DNA of 64,000 nucleotides from Margaritifera margaritifera (Eukaryota > Mollusca > Bivalvia > Unionida > Margaritiferidae), in NCBI GenBank assembly GCA_029931535.1, contig JAQPZY010001029.1:372001-436000 (forward strand). The letters run 5' to 3'. The notes below the pieces were generated by a model. It worked only from the letters and a program-made list of their open reading frames with translations. It was not told the origin of the DNA and did not search any database. Positions 24,137 through 36,530 of this stretch are shown piece after piece (positions within the stretch are counted from its first letter, which is position 1; the number at the start of each line of letters is the position of its first letter). A program made the translations under genes and the position numbers.

Positions 24137-24949
24137 TGATACGACTCTAGGGGTAATGTAACAGAATAAAAGACACAAACAAGCTTTCAAGATTAAAATT
24201 CAAATCTTTAATTTCTTAAAATATTAAAAGAATTAAAGTAATTCAACAAACAATCAAAGTGAAAGAATTAAAATAACTTACAGTATAGAATCCTAAAATG
24301 TTTTAAAGTTCTCTTCCTGATGTTAATCCGAGTAATCCGGATGAAGTATTCCGAATGAAAATAACCTGCAATGTGCTACTGTGTTGATAAATTTCAAGTA
24401 AATCCAAATAATCCTTGTAAGTCTGGAATCTCACAAGTTTTAGAATAATGTCCGATAATTCCACGGAGCTGTATAGTAATTCAGATGAATTACTAATTAA
24501 ATAAATTCCACTCTGAACTGAATAATTTCAATAACCTCTCTTCTTTCAAGCAATTGCAAAGAATGAATTATCACTGGATGAGTTGCTATATATACATTAC
24601 AAATGCGCAGATATTGAATTGTAAAACCCTTTCTCCGTCTTTAATAATATGGTATTACAAAATAACACAACCCTCTAAGAACCAATCAGGAACTAGGTTA
24701 CACGTCATTTACCCAAAGGTCTAGCGTACTAAAAATCTTAAAGAGTAAACACAATGTTATTATACAGTATGGAATGTGACCTTTCAATGTTGATTTCTAA
24801 AAGTACAGAGCTAGGTCGACCACTTATTGATCGAAAGGATGTCGTATATACACTCATATGACAACCGCAGTTCAGACTAAAAACAGAGATCATTAAATAG
24901 TAAATTAAATCATTATAAAAAAAAGTAAAGGAGGCATGATTCCGTAACA
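24137..24949 (-). mobile_element. Solo LTR-like insertion C (family 2)
   Basis: Runs from TGATACGACTCTAGGGG to GATTCCGTAACA, with short inverted ends (TGTTAC/GTAACA type). It shares its interior with insertions D and E (ACAAGCTTTCAAGAT, GAAAGAATTAAAATAACTTACAGTAT). Read on the minus strand it starts TGTTACGGAAT and has a TATA-like TATATATAGC near 24,590, as expected of an LTR. It lies inside a TATG microsatellite, which it splits. Confidence 0.65.
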
Positions 24950-25118
24950 TATGTATGTATGTACGTATGTATGTATGTATGTATGTATGTATGTATGTAT
25001 GTATGTATGTATGTATGTATGTATGTATGTATGTATGTATGTATGTATGTATGAATGTATGTATGTATGTATGTATGTATGTATGTATGTATGTATGTAT
25101 GTATGTATGTATGTATGT
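24950..25118. repeat. (TATG)n array 1
   Basis: About 42 tetranucleotide units with two single-base changes. The apparent open frames on both strands here are artefacts of the repeat. Confidence 0.97.
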
Positions 25119-25340
25119 CAGACAAATTTAAAATTCAGATGGTAGCCCAACAGGCTAACCGGTCGCTCGGAATCGATTTCCTTAAAGAAATATCTATATA
25201 TAATTTCGTTTTGAACAAACGAATTAGAACAAGTCATGATATTATAGATTAATCCACTGGAATCTCTAATGCAATATAAGGTAGCACCGGACAAACAGTC
25301 TGGTAGCCCTTGGGTTGCGGGCACAATTTTTATTGAAGCC

Positions 25341-25455
25341 TATGTATGTATGTATGTATGTATGTATGTATGTATGTATGTATGTATGTATGTATGTATG
25401 TATGTATGTATGTATGTATGTATGTATGTATGTATGTATGTATGTATGCATGTAT
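25341..25455. repeat. (TATG)n array 2
   Basis: About 28 units. The 220 bases between the two arrays are unique and hold no recognised feature. Confidence 0.97.
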
Positions 25456-25652
25456 TATGAATGTACAGGTCCTCCAAGAAGAGTCCAAGTAATAAATCAA
25501 ACAACCATAACATAAACAGGAAAAATATATTTTGTAAACGAAAAGATTTTTATAGTTTTTGTTTTTGATATTTCATATCCACAACAATTCATGGATTCAG
25601 ATTAATTTAATGTAAAAAATGTTAGAGATCATACAATTATAGCTTTATTTTT

Positions 25653-25654
25653 TT

Positions 25655-25688
<34 letters not shown>
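25653..25688. repeat. Poly-T run
   Basis: About 30 T with little interruption, possibly the reversed tail of an old retroposon. No body was recognised beside it. The DNA around it (25.5-26.4 kb) shows no gene. Confidence 0.8.
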
Positions 25689-25691
<3 letters not shown>

Positions 25692-26489
25692 AGAAATATA
25701 AATTTACCAAAATATCGCGTTAAAATGCCTATTATACTATATAAGTTATCATTCAGTCGTTCGGTAAATTTGCATGTTGCAAATATGTCAAATATCATTA
25801 ATTTACGATAATTTCTTGACGCTAAAATATTGATTTACAGTATTCGAATAGCTAGCTGCTATCCTTAAGTTTCTTGCATATTTTTTGTGCCAGTGAACAA
25901 TTCCTCCTCTTGATAACTAACTCATCTAACATTTAATAACGTCTAGTGGATATAAGAAGAGAAGGTCAATGTTTGTATCTAATTTGACAGAAACCTTCAT
26001 CAAATTACACTCTGTTGTAAAACATTATAATTACGGGTAATTGCAGACTCGCCTTCATACTGAAGTTATCACAAAAAACAATATAATGATTATATATAAT
26101 AATTCCAGATACAATTAGATTTCGTAAACGATTGCACTTACTTAGAAAAATGTAAATATGGACTTAGTTCCCTTTACACGTCTTAACTCGCATTCGAAAA
26201 CGAGACGACCTATAACCTGGTATGTATGAAGCCTGGGCGCCCCTTAAAACCTTCAGTTTTACTTCTGAGACAAAAGCCTCAGTCATACAATACCAGGTTT
26301 TATTTTTGTAGTACTATTCATGTGCTTCCATTGGATAGTTTTTGGACATTTTCTGCATTATAATAACGTTGTGTAGGACGGAATTTATCCTTTTATAGTG
26401 GGAACTTTAGTTCAACTGTTATAAAAGCGCAATCGGCAAATTCCGGCTAAAATGACGACGATGAGTCCGCAATACTGATGGAATCAGGG

Positions 26490-27330
26490 TCTTTTTAGAA
26501 GACAGAATAAAAAGGGTAAACGATAAAACTGGAAACATTAGAGGGTAAGTGCAATAAAAGTTTCGAAGATTTTGTGTCTAAATTAGACAATTTAGTACAT
26601 TATGTTCAGGATATCGGAGCTTCGGGCTCGTGAAAGTGAAAAGTTATGCATGACGAACACGAGACTCATGATCTGAGTAATTCCGCAGCCTCAGATAGAC
26701 ACTCCGCCACAGATGGTGGGGCCAGAGATATTGATTCTACTAATAATTGTCTCTATTTCGATCACATTTCGCTACAGCCTTGCATGAAAGAAAAAAGAGA
26801 ACTGTTCTCAGATTCTTTGGACAGTCAGATTTAAGTGAACAAGACGTCAATTAGGAAATATTTAGTATTTCCATGTGTTGACGATAACAGATATGCCAAA
26901 TATCTTCATTAAGAGAATACTCTGTTGAAATATTTGGTACAGGATGCGCTGCTAAAAAATAAATCAGATCTGACGGTAAGAGCATTATCTAGGCTAAACG
27001 CAAGTTAAGTTTCGGAATTCCACATAGCGATGTGAAGATCCAGAATCTATCTCAGCAAACGAAGACGAAGTTAGACTAGAGATGCTTCCTAATGAAAACA
27101 GTGAAAAGATATTGCCATTGTCTAGTCTGAGTGACTTTGTAGAACAGGTACTCATCAAGAAGTATGGGCAAAAAGCAATGTTCAAGAATATAAGACAGTC
27201 ATTGTTTTCTCATTCTTTTAAGTTCATAGAGGAGTCATCCTTCTATGGTTTGTACGCAGCCAGGTTGGGCATCATTTTCAATACTTATATGCAACAAAGG
27301 CTTAGCTTTACTGCATGAAAAACTGCAGCA
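26490..27330 (+). pseudogene. Unrecognised broken coding region
   Basis: Consecutive plus-strand open pieces with protein-like composition and frameshifts between them: FEDFVSKLDNLVHYVQ near 26,555-26,605, then 26,646-26,831 (acidic, Ser-rich), then 27,082-27,315 (SLSDFVEQVLIKKYGQKAMF). They could be an old retroelement gag or a host exon run. There is no paralogue in the window and no recognised family. Confidence 0.3.
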
Positions 27331-27488
27331 GAATGAACCCAACTAGAGGCAGTAATTCATTCTATCTGGTGTCAGGTGCAGCTGCATTTCATCATTTTCT
27401 TAAATGCAAAGCTGCGTTAGTGGACACGGAATTAGACATGAATCTGCAAAGAAATCAGTTCGAACTACCTCTCACGTAAATAAAATTA

Positions 27489-27770
27489 GGAAATTTTGAC
27501 AACAATGTAAATTGTATGTGCAAACATTACACTTACCTGGTGAAAAACCTACCCAACAACCCCCGTAGATTTATTTTCAGGTTAAACTTTAGTCGGCTGA
27601 GAAAACTAGAGGTGGTACTTGGCTCACACGCTTTATAAACGATCAGGTTAAAGGTCGTCTGTTTTAATAATGAGATCTTAGACATGTAAAGGAAAAACAA
27701 TCCATATGCACAATTCGTGAGGCAAGTGTAATGTTTACTCATAAAATTTAATTTTGTGTCAAAATTTCCC
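27489..27770. mobile_element. MITE-like element, 282 bp
   Basis: Two inverted ends of about 50 bases: GGAAATTTTGACA... from 27,489 and its reverse complement ending TGTCAAAATTTCC at 27,769. They share ACATTACACTT/AAGTGTAATGT at the inner side, roughly 80-85% alike. The interior has no coding capacity. The target duplication is not clear. Confidence 0.65.
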
Positions 27771-27940
27771 ATTTTTCGGGTAATTTTACGAAGCTTACTA
27801 TTTTCATCAAATTAAATTAATTAAATGGTATTTTTTTTAAAAAAAACAAGGATGTGAAAGAAATCCCATTCTATTAATTATTCTAAGGAAATTAAATGGA
27901 GTTTTACTTTAACTCACACAGAAGCCTATTGTTTTTTCAG

Positions 27941-28420
27941 CTTTTTACGGGAATGTAACTTTTGATATATCGATCATTGACTTTACTGCTGCACTATCCC
28001 GAAATATTGAACATGTTTTCTAGCAAACGGTGATTTTTGATCATGTCAAGGTTATCAAGGGCAGTTTGCTACAAATCCTATGCTGTAAAATTGAGCGCTC
28101 CACTTCAGGACTATATTATTTCTCTGTCAATGTTCTTAAAACACTACACTCGATGGTTCATTGAACAATCATGAAGACACAATCTTGAGATAGGAAATGG
28201 AATTCTAGGGAAGCGACAGCTGGGTGTCAGCTTGAGTAATGGTGGTCATCATGATGGACAAAGACCAGGTGGTCTACGTTAAGGAATATCCTGGTAAAAC
28301 ATAAACTTTGCGCGGTGACCACTGGGCATCATTTATTGGTTTACTTCAAACTGGATATGATTAGGTACAGTGTCGTGCCGATCAACGTTTTGATCTATTA
28401 ATTGTAAATCATTGAGAGTG
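27941..28420 (+). pseudogene. C1q-domain exon relic at 28.0 kb
   Basis: Acceptor GTTTTTTCAG at 27,931-27,940; the exon starts in phase 1. It reads GNVTFDISIIDFTAALSRN, then a stop (TAG 28,021-28,023), then QTVIFDHVKVIKGS and SGLYYFSVNV. After further breaks it ends VVYVKEYPGKT and TLRGDHWASFIGLL (about 28,262-28,360), the last strands of a C1q domain. The order covers nearly the whole domain. No leader exon was found directly upstream. Confidence 0.75.
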
Positions 28421-28959
28421 AAATCTATTATCGAATTGAATGACTTGAAGTTAATATTTGTGAACTAATGCTAGCACATATCTTCATCATTTTTAATAAA
28501 TATCTATTATGACTTATTTTTTTGCTTATCTTGCAATTTAGATTCATTTGAAATAATGCAGCATATATCCTATTTGACAGACTTCTTGCTTGCATTAACC
28601 GTTCCCGATTCTTACATGACATAGCGAAATTTGCCTGGTTTGACACTGAATCAAGGAAAAAGTGCCTGGTTTGACACTTGCGATTCTCTGATGCCAAACC
28701 GAGATTTTCTGCTCAGAAACCTCTTCTTTGTGAGTATTTAGTGTCTAAATTACAGTGTATGTGCTTACTAAATTACAGTGTATGTGCTTAGCAATCAATC
28801 ATATAAGAAAATATAATACTCGGTTTACCGTATGCAAACACTTAGGAAAGACTTTGAACTCCCCGGATTAAAATCTTCTTTCCTACTTCATCAAACCTTT
28901 TATAAGCATTATATTTATAGTCTGAAGCAAGAAAAAAGTGTTCTAGATCAGTTTCTGGT

Positions 28960-29237
28960 AGACCGCACCGTGTTGGTATGGCTCGGTAAAAAGTAGATCC
29001 CATGTCACTGAAGTCTGGCCACCCCTGACATATGTACATTTATTAATAAAGTTTGTTAAAAAGTATGTAAGAGTGTTTGATATATCCATAGCCACATTAT
29101 TTGATTATTAACAAAAAATTCAATATTTTGCAACATGTTTCAGTGTCTGGTTAAGGCGAGGGCATGCTGGTAGACCGTGTTGGTATGACTCGGTAAAAAG
29201 TAGATCCCATGTCACGAAAGTCTGGACACCCGTGTTC
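28960..29237. repeat. Direct repeat pair, about 70 bp
   Basis: CTGGTAGACCG...TTGGTATG(G/A)CTCGG and AAAAGTAGATCCCATGTCAC occur at 28,960-29,031 and again at 29,168-29,237. A small 20-bp tandem repeat (AAATTACAGTGTATGTGCTTA) lies just before, near 28,745-28,790. Confidence 0.7.
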
Positions 29238-29949
29238 TAGATCATCTTCAATCACAACGACAAGGTGATATTGATCTTTATTGTAATGGCTGCTACGTCA
29301 TGCTAGAAAAAAGAGATTACGTCCTCGTAGGCATCGGAGATGGCGACTCACCAGGTGAAATTCCGGGTTGAATAGCACTCATATATGCATGGCTCAGTTT
29401 TGAGAAATACTATAATTTCACCTGCAGACTTAAATATTTCGAAGGCCTTATAAGGATATAATTGCCTCTACTAAAATTTCAATAACGTTATCTTTAAAAC
29501 TTTTTAGATGTTTTAATCCATAAGTTTTGACTCAATATTCGTAATCTCAGATTGGATAACATTAGGAATTCAAAACTATATCTCTGTACTAGTTTACTAA
29601 TAGGTTACTAACAATCAGTCTTTAAAAAAAGTAAGTTTGATTATGTGTTGCAGAGTATTGTGAGCTTGTTATACCCTTGAGCGGTGATGGTATCAGCTTC
29701 TCAATAGTTGAAATAGTTTATTATCGGTATGCTGCTAGGTCCTATGCCATGATCAATCTCTGGGCAAGTGACTTTATTCAGTGCAAAGTCGTTCATCTTT
29801 GGTCAAACGTAAGTAAGAGTTTTCAAAACCTAAATGTTAGAAAGTAATCCGGAAAAGTTCAGACAGTCGAAGCCTTGTGAATATTGTATACTACTTTTTG
29901 GAAGCAGTAACTGCACTTACGACGCTCAAGATCCATAACATAATTGGTT

Positions 29950-30059
29950 TTTATGTTGTCGGCCTTTTGATAAACATTCATGTCATAATCTACCGGCGAA
30001 TCGACTGTCCTTGACATCTTTATCTTGATTTTTGATGTTGTATACCTTTGGGCTGACAA
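29950..30059 (-). CDS. Short exon candidate with GTAAGT donor
   Basis: The minus-strand ATG at 30,057-30,059 opens MSRTVDSPVDYDMNVYQK, continues NYVMDLER and meets a consensus donor GTAAGT near 29,920. It is duplicated at 30,540-30,638 with mostly conservative changes. The family is unknown. The tyrosine-centred motifs VYQK and NYV(N)M look like cytoplasmic signalling tails, but that is a guess. Confidence 0.35.
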
Positions 30060-30539
30060 ACAATTTTTATCGTAGAATTGTTAATGATAAATTAATCGTA
30101 CTCGAGGTTTGGGTCGAATGTTCTTGTTACTCAGAAATGAACGACGTCTGATCACAATTCTAAGGAAAAACAGACGGATCTCAGTATTGCATGGACCTGT
30201 AAATATACAGACAATAATATTCTGTTCAATATTTTAATGATTGTGTCAATGTATACCGTGGGCAATTCCTTTCTAATTCATTTTTTTTATTCACGTTTAA
30301 ATTTCTTTGACATAAAATACACGTGTCAACGATATTTAGACTGACATTTAATCAATAGATGTAATTAATGTAGTTTTCTGTCACGATTGTGCGACTTACA
30401 GATGAGGGTGCCAAGTATACTCAAAATATGATAAAAATATTATGCAGCATGACACATTCGTCATTAAGGTTGACAGGGGAGTGATACTGGTGCATATTAA
30501 GCCTGGTGAATAGTATACTACTTGTTTGAAGCAGTAGCT

Positions 30540-30638
30540 GCACTCAAGATCCATATTAACATAATTGGTTTTTACGTCGTCGAGCTTTTGATAAACATTC
30601 ATGTCAGAATCTACGGGCGAATCGACTGTCCGTGACAT
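30540..30638 (-). pseudogene. Duplicate of the short exon, donor deleted
   Basis: Starts MSRTVDSPVDSDMNVYQK and reads VKTNYVNMDLE. Relative to the 29.9-kb copy, 9 bases containing the GTAAG are missing, so the normal donor is gone. The flanking DNA (about 0.6 kb) is duplicated as well, with a further partial copy near 31,000-31,150. Confidence 0.4.
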
Positions 30639-31599
30639 CTTTATCTTGACTCATCCGACAAAACTTTTTTTAAATTTTCAAAATAAGCTATATCTTAGTA
30701 ACAGAGAGGTATAGGTCGAAAGCTCTTATTGCTAAGAAACGAAATATGTCTGATTCCAATTCTAATGAAAACACACGGGTCTTAGTATTGCATTGACCTG
30801 TAAATATACTGTCAAGTATATCTCGTGCAATATTTTTAATGATTGTGTTAATGTATACCATGTTATCTCATGCAATATGTTTAATGATTATGTTAATGTA
30901 TATCATGGGTAATTCCCTTCTAATTCATTTTATATTCACCTTTAAATGTCTTGGACATATTCTATAGTTGAAATGCACGTGTCAACGGTATTTAAGGTAA
31001 CATTTAATCAACAGATTCAATTATTGTAGTTTCCTGTAATGATTGTGCGCATTACGGATGTGGGTACCAATTATACTCAGATATGATAAAAAGATTATGT
31101 AGCATGACAAATTCGTCTAATAGGTTGATAGGCACGTGATACTGGTGCATATCACCTACCCGGATTTGTATATACCCCGAGGCGTAGTTGAAATATTAGA
31201 GATATTGGACTATAGAACACATTGTGATTTATTACAAACTAGAGTCGGTGAATTGTCAAGATGTTATCGGCATCGATGGAAAGCGAGTGCTTTAGTTTCA
31301 ATCAGATTTTTAAAATACAAAGATATATGCACGCTTTATCACCACAGCAAACGACAATTGATCCATTAATGAAAAACTCGCATAGACAACGCTCTTTGTT
31401 AATAAAGAAAAATTAAAAAAATTAAGTAGCTAAGCACACAGAGCAGAGAACCAATGCAAATAACTGTAATATATAATCGAAACTCCTTAGATGCGCGTAT
31501 TCAAAATTACGTACATTTTCTGTCTCCATTACATTACCGCCTTCCCTTAGACAGTGTTCTCAACGTGGCCATAAGAAAAGATCTCAAGATTTTAAAAAT

Positions 31600-31812
31600 C
31601 TCACGTCAGACTTCACCTTTCATTTGCAGGCTTCTGCGTCTGTCGCGACGGCCATCTTAGAAACGGTAGATTAAAAGTAGATTCATCCGATCCGGAGGCT
31701 GTTCGTACTAGAGGAGAATGCATTAAAAACTTCTTTTACAGAATGACGTGGAGGTACTGATGTCACAGGTTGAAGAACTTAAAATGAAAATTTGATCAAA
31801 AGGACTACTTGA
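31600..31812 (+). pseudogene. Leader exon relic
   Basis: Aligns base by base with the leader exons (ACGGCCATCTTAGAA, GGAGGCTGTTCGTA, CAGAATGACGTGGAGGTACTGATG, AGAACTTAAAATGAAAA) but with deletions and stops. No start codon or donor is kept. A C1q relic follows 0.5 kb downstream, the same order as at 34.5-35.4 kb. Confidence 0.75.
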
Positions 31813-32289
31813 ATAAATCTTTATTTTCTTTTCTATTTCGTTCTATTACTTTTCTCTTTGTATAAGGGCTAACATAATTGCTAAAACCGAATTTGATTAA
31901 TTTAATAAAAGTTGCTTGCGTGGGTCGTATACCCATTTGTACCTCCTAGAACTTCTTTCTCTGATAATAAGGTTATGAGACAGTTTGGAATTTATTTATT
32001 ATATACCAGTTTAGGTAGTTTTATTTTTTTTATTAACAGTTTTGTTTTAATTCTGTTACTTTACACATTTAATACATTGTTTAAACCTTTTCTGAAGTAA
32101 TAGGTCAGATATCTTACTTATTTCGAAGACAAAGTCTATTTGTTAAACAACAATTTTACAGTTTTGACAGAATTTCTCTACCTTGTTCACTGTTATTTTT
32201 TTAAAACGTTTCGAAACTTCGATTGCAGTTTTAAAATGTTTGTGAATAGAAATCTCAACAGATTTGACAGTTTTCGGTCAGCTTACAGT

Positions 32290-32680
32290 CACCAATTGTT
32301 TCATTCAGACAGTATATACGTATCCGGACTGACGGTGAATTTTGACCAAATCATGGTTAATGAAAGCAACTGTTATGACTCCGCGCTTCTTTCCGTGGAC
32401 TGTATTCTTTCTCTGTCACAATTTTGGTACGTGTCTCAAGCCAGATGAATGATTTGATGAACTTGAAAGAGAAGTATGAGATAGAAAGAGTATTGTCATG
32501 AAAATCAGGCGTATAATCAGATTCAGTAATGCTGTTACTGTGATTGACAAGGGCAGATGGTCTACGTAAAGGAATACGGTACAATTGAAACTCTGCAGGC
32601 TGAAAACGGGTTCAAATTCAATGGCGTGTTACATGTTCGATATGATTAAATTAAGAATTGCAACAACCGATGCCTTGACC
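32290..32680 (+). pseudogene. C1q-domain relic at 32.3 kb
   Basis: Reads LTVNFDQIMVNESNCYDSAL (second and third strands). After frameshifts it reads GQMVYVKEYGTIETLQAENG and FKFNGVL near 32,555-32,630 (last strands). The middle is scrambled. It lies in the same place relative to a leader relic as the C1q exon of copy 2. Confidence 0.65.
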
Positions 32681-32689
32681 AGCTAATTT

Positions 32690-33660
32690 ATAATCAATAG
32701 GAATGAAATCTGTTTCTTAATAGACTGAGTTTGAAATATTGATTTCTTTACTTTGTGTTGTTTCTTATCATTTATATCATATCAATAAAATGACCTTTAA
32801 ATTTTGATGTCAAAATATTAAATAATTATTCTACTTGTGGTATGTTTGGACCACCATACACACCTACTCTCGGCGATGTAGACTTTTTTCAAAATCAGCA
32901 AGAAGAGGTCACTTGATTGATTTACAGTTGAATGTTTAAAATGTAATTTATGATAACTTCGTCATCCTAGTGCCGGATTAGGTTTCACACTATCTCATTT
33001 CTTTTTAACGGGCCCATATATTGTTACCTATCTACCTATCGAAATGTGCACATACATACATACATTTTTTGTAGTTACGTAATATCTTAGGCACAGAAAA
33101 TAAACTTTTGTAAAGTGACAACGTTAAAGCCGGGCAATTTCTGGAAAGTACTTTAATGATTATTTCCGCTTATATCAGTAGAGTTTAAACTTTAAACGTT
33201 ATTTTTGATAAAGTGCATTTATGCAAATATGTAAAAGAGTTTTAAAAAATTAGATCATATCATGAATCCAGAGATACACAAACGTGCATATTTCATAAAG
33301 AAAAATAATTTTCGATCGAAGAGTAGGCAGAAACAACAAAAGTGTCACTTAAAATGTTTTGCTGCCTTAAATTTCCCTATTAATTTGCATTCTCTACTAA
33401 TCTAGACGCGTTTATATTCAATGATCTTAGGTGATGTTTCCCGACCAAGTTTTCCAGATTATCGTCCATCATCTGGCTCCATATACTTCAAACATTTTTA
33501 GCATGAAATAGAAACTCAGACCCCAAAATAAGGTATGATGTTTGGAGTATATATAGGTCAGTGACATGTAGAAGTCTTGAGAGGAATCCTGTAAATAACA
33601 TTCTATAAGTTCTATAATCTTAACTTTATTTATGAAACTTACACCCTGTCAGAGTGTTAA
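32690..33660. repeat. Duplicated flank (also at 43.06-43.69 kb)
   Basis: Non-coding DNA. From about 32,940 on it is collinear with 43,060-43,694, sharing GTGCCGGATTAGGTTTCACACTA and CTTCAAACATTTTTAGCATGAA. It is the DNA into which Polinton B inserted in the other copy. Confidence 0.75.
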
Positions 33661-33662
33661 GA

Positions 33663-33668
33663 CTCTGA
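33663..33668. other. Empty Polinton target site
   Basis: CTCTGA, flanked left by DNA matching the left flank of Polinton B and right by DNA matching its right flank. There is no inserted element here. Confidence 0.75.
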
Positions 33669-34388
33669 GCTTAAGTTTAGATTTTGTGCCCAACGAGTTT
33701 CCAGAACACGGGATCAGGTCATCGGAAATGATAATATTTGGATTTTTTTTCTTCAACAGATAGAAACAAATATTTAGCTGAGGTTTAAATAACTTTGAAA
33801 GCAACTACATTGTGTTTAATAAAACAAATGTAGCACAAAGAGGAACTCATATTCACACTTTATCAGTACGCAAAGAAAAAAGAATTTTGCTCTAAAAAGA
33901 ATGATATATTCTCGTCTATTTATTAAAGTTTTTGATATTTTCCCCTTCATTTAAAATCCGCGTAAAATAATCAGTACCATCAGAGATCAGGCGACCCCCA
34001 GGACATTGTTCATCTGAAGCTTGGAATCGTGAACTGCGACATTTTCCTAAAGTGGAGGTGAGAGTTTTTGTTAATAAATGTATCATTTTTACTAACATCG
34101 AAAGCAAATGCTTTTTATTTACTATGTACATCTTAAAAATAATTAAACTAAAACCAAAAACCAGAGAATAAAATGGATCTGTACTCTATGCTGGAAGTGC
34201 AAGGAGGTTCTAATACTTGAAATGTTTTACTCAAACGAATAATATCTGTCTTATATAGATTTTTGAGAGCATTCAGCGAGTGAAGTCATTATAAATCTGC
34301 GTAAAAGAACTATCGCAGTTGGCTATCAGATGAAATCAAGCAAACGAAAATGTACGTGTTCTAAATCACGTTGATATCCTGTCTGCAG

Positions 34389-34396
34389 TATAAATA
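34389..34396 (+). promoter_or_regulatory. TATA box of C4-like gene copy 2
   Basis: TATAAATA in the conserved block CTGCAGTATAAATAGAGC, 70 bases before the first ATG. Confidence 0.8.
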
Positions 34397-34458
34397 GAGC
34401 ACAAGTTACCCTCTTTAAGTAATTATCCTTGACGTTACTGTATGGTAAAGACGATACA

Positions 34459-34675
34459 ATGATTATGCTCTCAGCCAGACTTCTGCTTTTACTTGTTTCA
34501 ACCTCCCGTGTAGGGACAGCCATCTTGGAAGATGTGGGTCGAACAGATCTGGAAGCTGTTCGTATCCGACTAGAGGAGAAGAAGGCCAAGAGACTTCTGT
34601 TGCAGAATGACGTTGAGGTACTTATGCTACAAGTTGAAGAACTTAAAAGAAAATATGATCAAAATGAAATTAACG
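34459..34675 (+). CDS. Leader exon, copy 2
   Basis: Here the codon two before the usual start is ATG instead of GTG, so translation probably begins at 34,459 (MIMLSARLLLLLVS); the ATG shared with other copies is at 34,465. The donor GTAATAA is at 34,676, phase 1. Confidence 0.8.
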
Positions 34676-35094
34676 GTAATAACCTCTGTACTTTTCTCTT
34701 TCAAAGTTTGTTGGTCTTTCGCCTCTTTCTGTCAGTCTCCTTCTCTTTCTTTCCTTCTTTCTTTCTTTCTATCTTTCGCATTCTCTTTATTTCTGTATAT
34801 ATGTTTATATTTTTTTTTTCATTTAAAATTAAATTTTCTCACCTATTGTTATATACAGTGTATACCTCTTTCAAATTCTAGTCACTGATTATTCAAATGT
34901 TGACATCATAGAGTCCATACTTGATTTTGCAGTGTTACATCTCGTACCAAAAACAAGGAAAACATTCGAACATAAAGGCACAGAGACCAGAAATTCAGAC
35001 TATACCATCCAAATATTTGTAAAAATATGCCGAATTATAATTCCTTTTCATAGAGTTATCGTGTGACTCGCATTAGCCATTTTACTCTTCAAGT

Positions 35095-35457
35095 TACAAT
35101 GTAAATATTACGTTGATTACACCCAAAAGTGCTTTTGCCGCTACACTTTCTAAAGACACAACACTAGTAGAAGACGAGACCGTGATTTTTGATGATGTCA
35201 AGATCAATGAAGGCAGCTGCAATGATTCAGTCACAGGAATATTTTTCGCCCATTTTAGGGGACTGTATTTGTTCTTTGTAACATTCTTGGGTAGTACTAG
35301 TTCAGTTCACAAGCATATCATGAAAGACGACGTTGTGATAGGATGGGTATATTCCGACTGTAGCAGCTACCAGACAGGATCTACTACTCTGGTTAGAAAG
35401 TCTATCTTAAGCAACATTCTCGTGAACCAGAAGTTCAACACGCTAACTTCCTGACAA
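35095..35457 (+). pseudogene. C1q-domain exon relic in intron 1 of copy 2
   Basis: The best-kept C1q stretch in the window. It reads SAFAATLSKDTTL, ETVIFDDVKINEGSCNDSVT, GIFFAHFRGLYLFFVTFLGS, KDDVVIGWVYSD, then a stop at 35,452-35,454 that removes the last two strands. The frame is open upstream, but no acceptor in phase 1 is free of stops, so it cannot be spliced to the leader at 34,675. It lies wholly inside intron 1 of the C4-like gene. Confidence 0.8.
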
Positions 35458-36039
35458 CTTTCCTCGGTCAGCCACATGTTAAATATGACTAGGAGTTGAA
35501 CATCACCCTCAACTGATGCTTGGACCTATTAGTTTACGAAATAAATCATTTAGTCTTGAAATTCATCTACTTTTCTTCTTATTCTGCGTCTGCAATGGTC
35601 ATTACGTCATTACGTCACTACGTTGTTTTTCAAGTACAAAACACGAAGGTTTTCTATAAATCGTGTGCATATTAAAGGGATAACCCGGCAATCAAACATG
35701 TAAACCATTTATTGATTGTCATTAAATTCTAAGGTAATTCCGCAGAGCTCCTTCCAAACTGTATAAGATGGAGAATCCATAATTTGAATATACGAAGGAC
35801 GTGGTTTGTATAAGTACACTGTAGTCTTAGAATCTTAAACCACCTCCTGGGAGGAGGAAACCGTGCAACAGAAATATGATGAACTGAAAAACGCAGAGAT
35901 GTTGTTTCTTACCTACAGATTCTAGCTGTAATGATAAGGTATTATATGTATGCTATATGGGCACTCGAGCTTTCGAGTCGGCAATGCGAAAGCAATGAGT
36001 CCATCAGAGATATCAGTCAGTACACATGTTAAATACGTC

Positions 36040-36530
36040 AATAGGATTAACATTGGTGTTACTCTGAGCACAAGGAGAATATAACATTGTGACCACTCTG
36101 AACACAAAGGGAATTTAACTTTGTGTGACGGTATGGGGAAAAATGGGAATTTAACACTGTGGGACGTTATGAATGGAAAAAGGAATTTAACATTCGTTGG
36201 CACTTTGGGTAATATTTATTCCTAACATGACAAAATATTACCGTCATACAGGCCCAATTTCTTCCTTAAAATGGCAGCACGTGTGCAATTTAGCTAGGGT
36301 CTCAATGTGACACACAATGTTAAACTTATGGACGTTTATAACATTAAATATTTCTTGTCTTAGAGTGGCCCACCATATTAAATGTATGAATGTTTTTATC
36401 ATTAAATTCCTCTTGTCCCCAGAGTGGTCCACAATGTTAATCCTACGGCCGTTTGTAACATTAAATTCTCAATGTGCCCATAGGGATATATTTTCAAAAT
36501 GGTGACGTAATATTAAATTCCCATTGTGCC
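36040..36530. repeat. Converging repeat array, intron 1 copy 2
   Basis: A shorter version of the 10.6-11.3 kb array: left-arm units (GGAATTTAACATTGTG style) and right-arm units (TAACATTAAATTC...CAGAGTGG) before exon 2. Confidence 0.65.

Noticed and set aside
24913..25515. Open frames of 60-70 codons on both strands in the TATG arrays
   Set aside because: They consist of the translated tetranucleotide repeat (MYVC or HTYI periods) and have no other coding signal.
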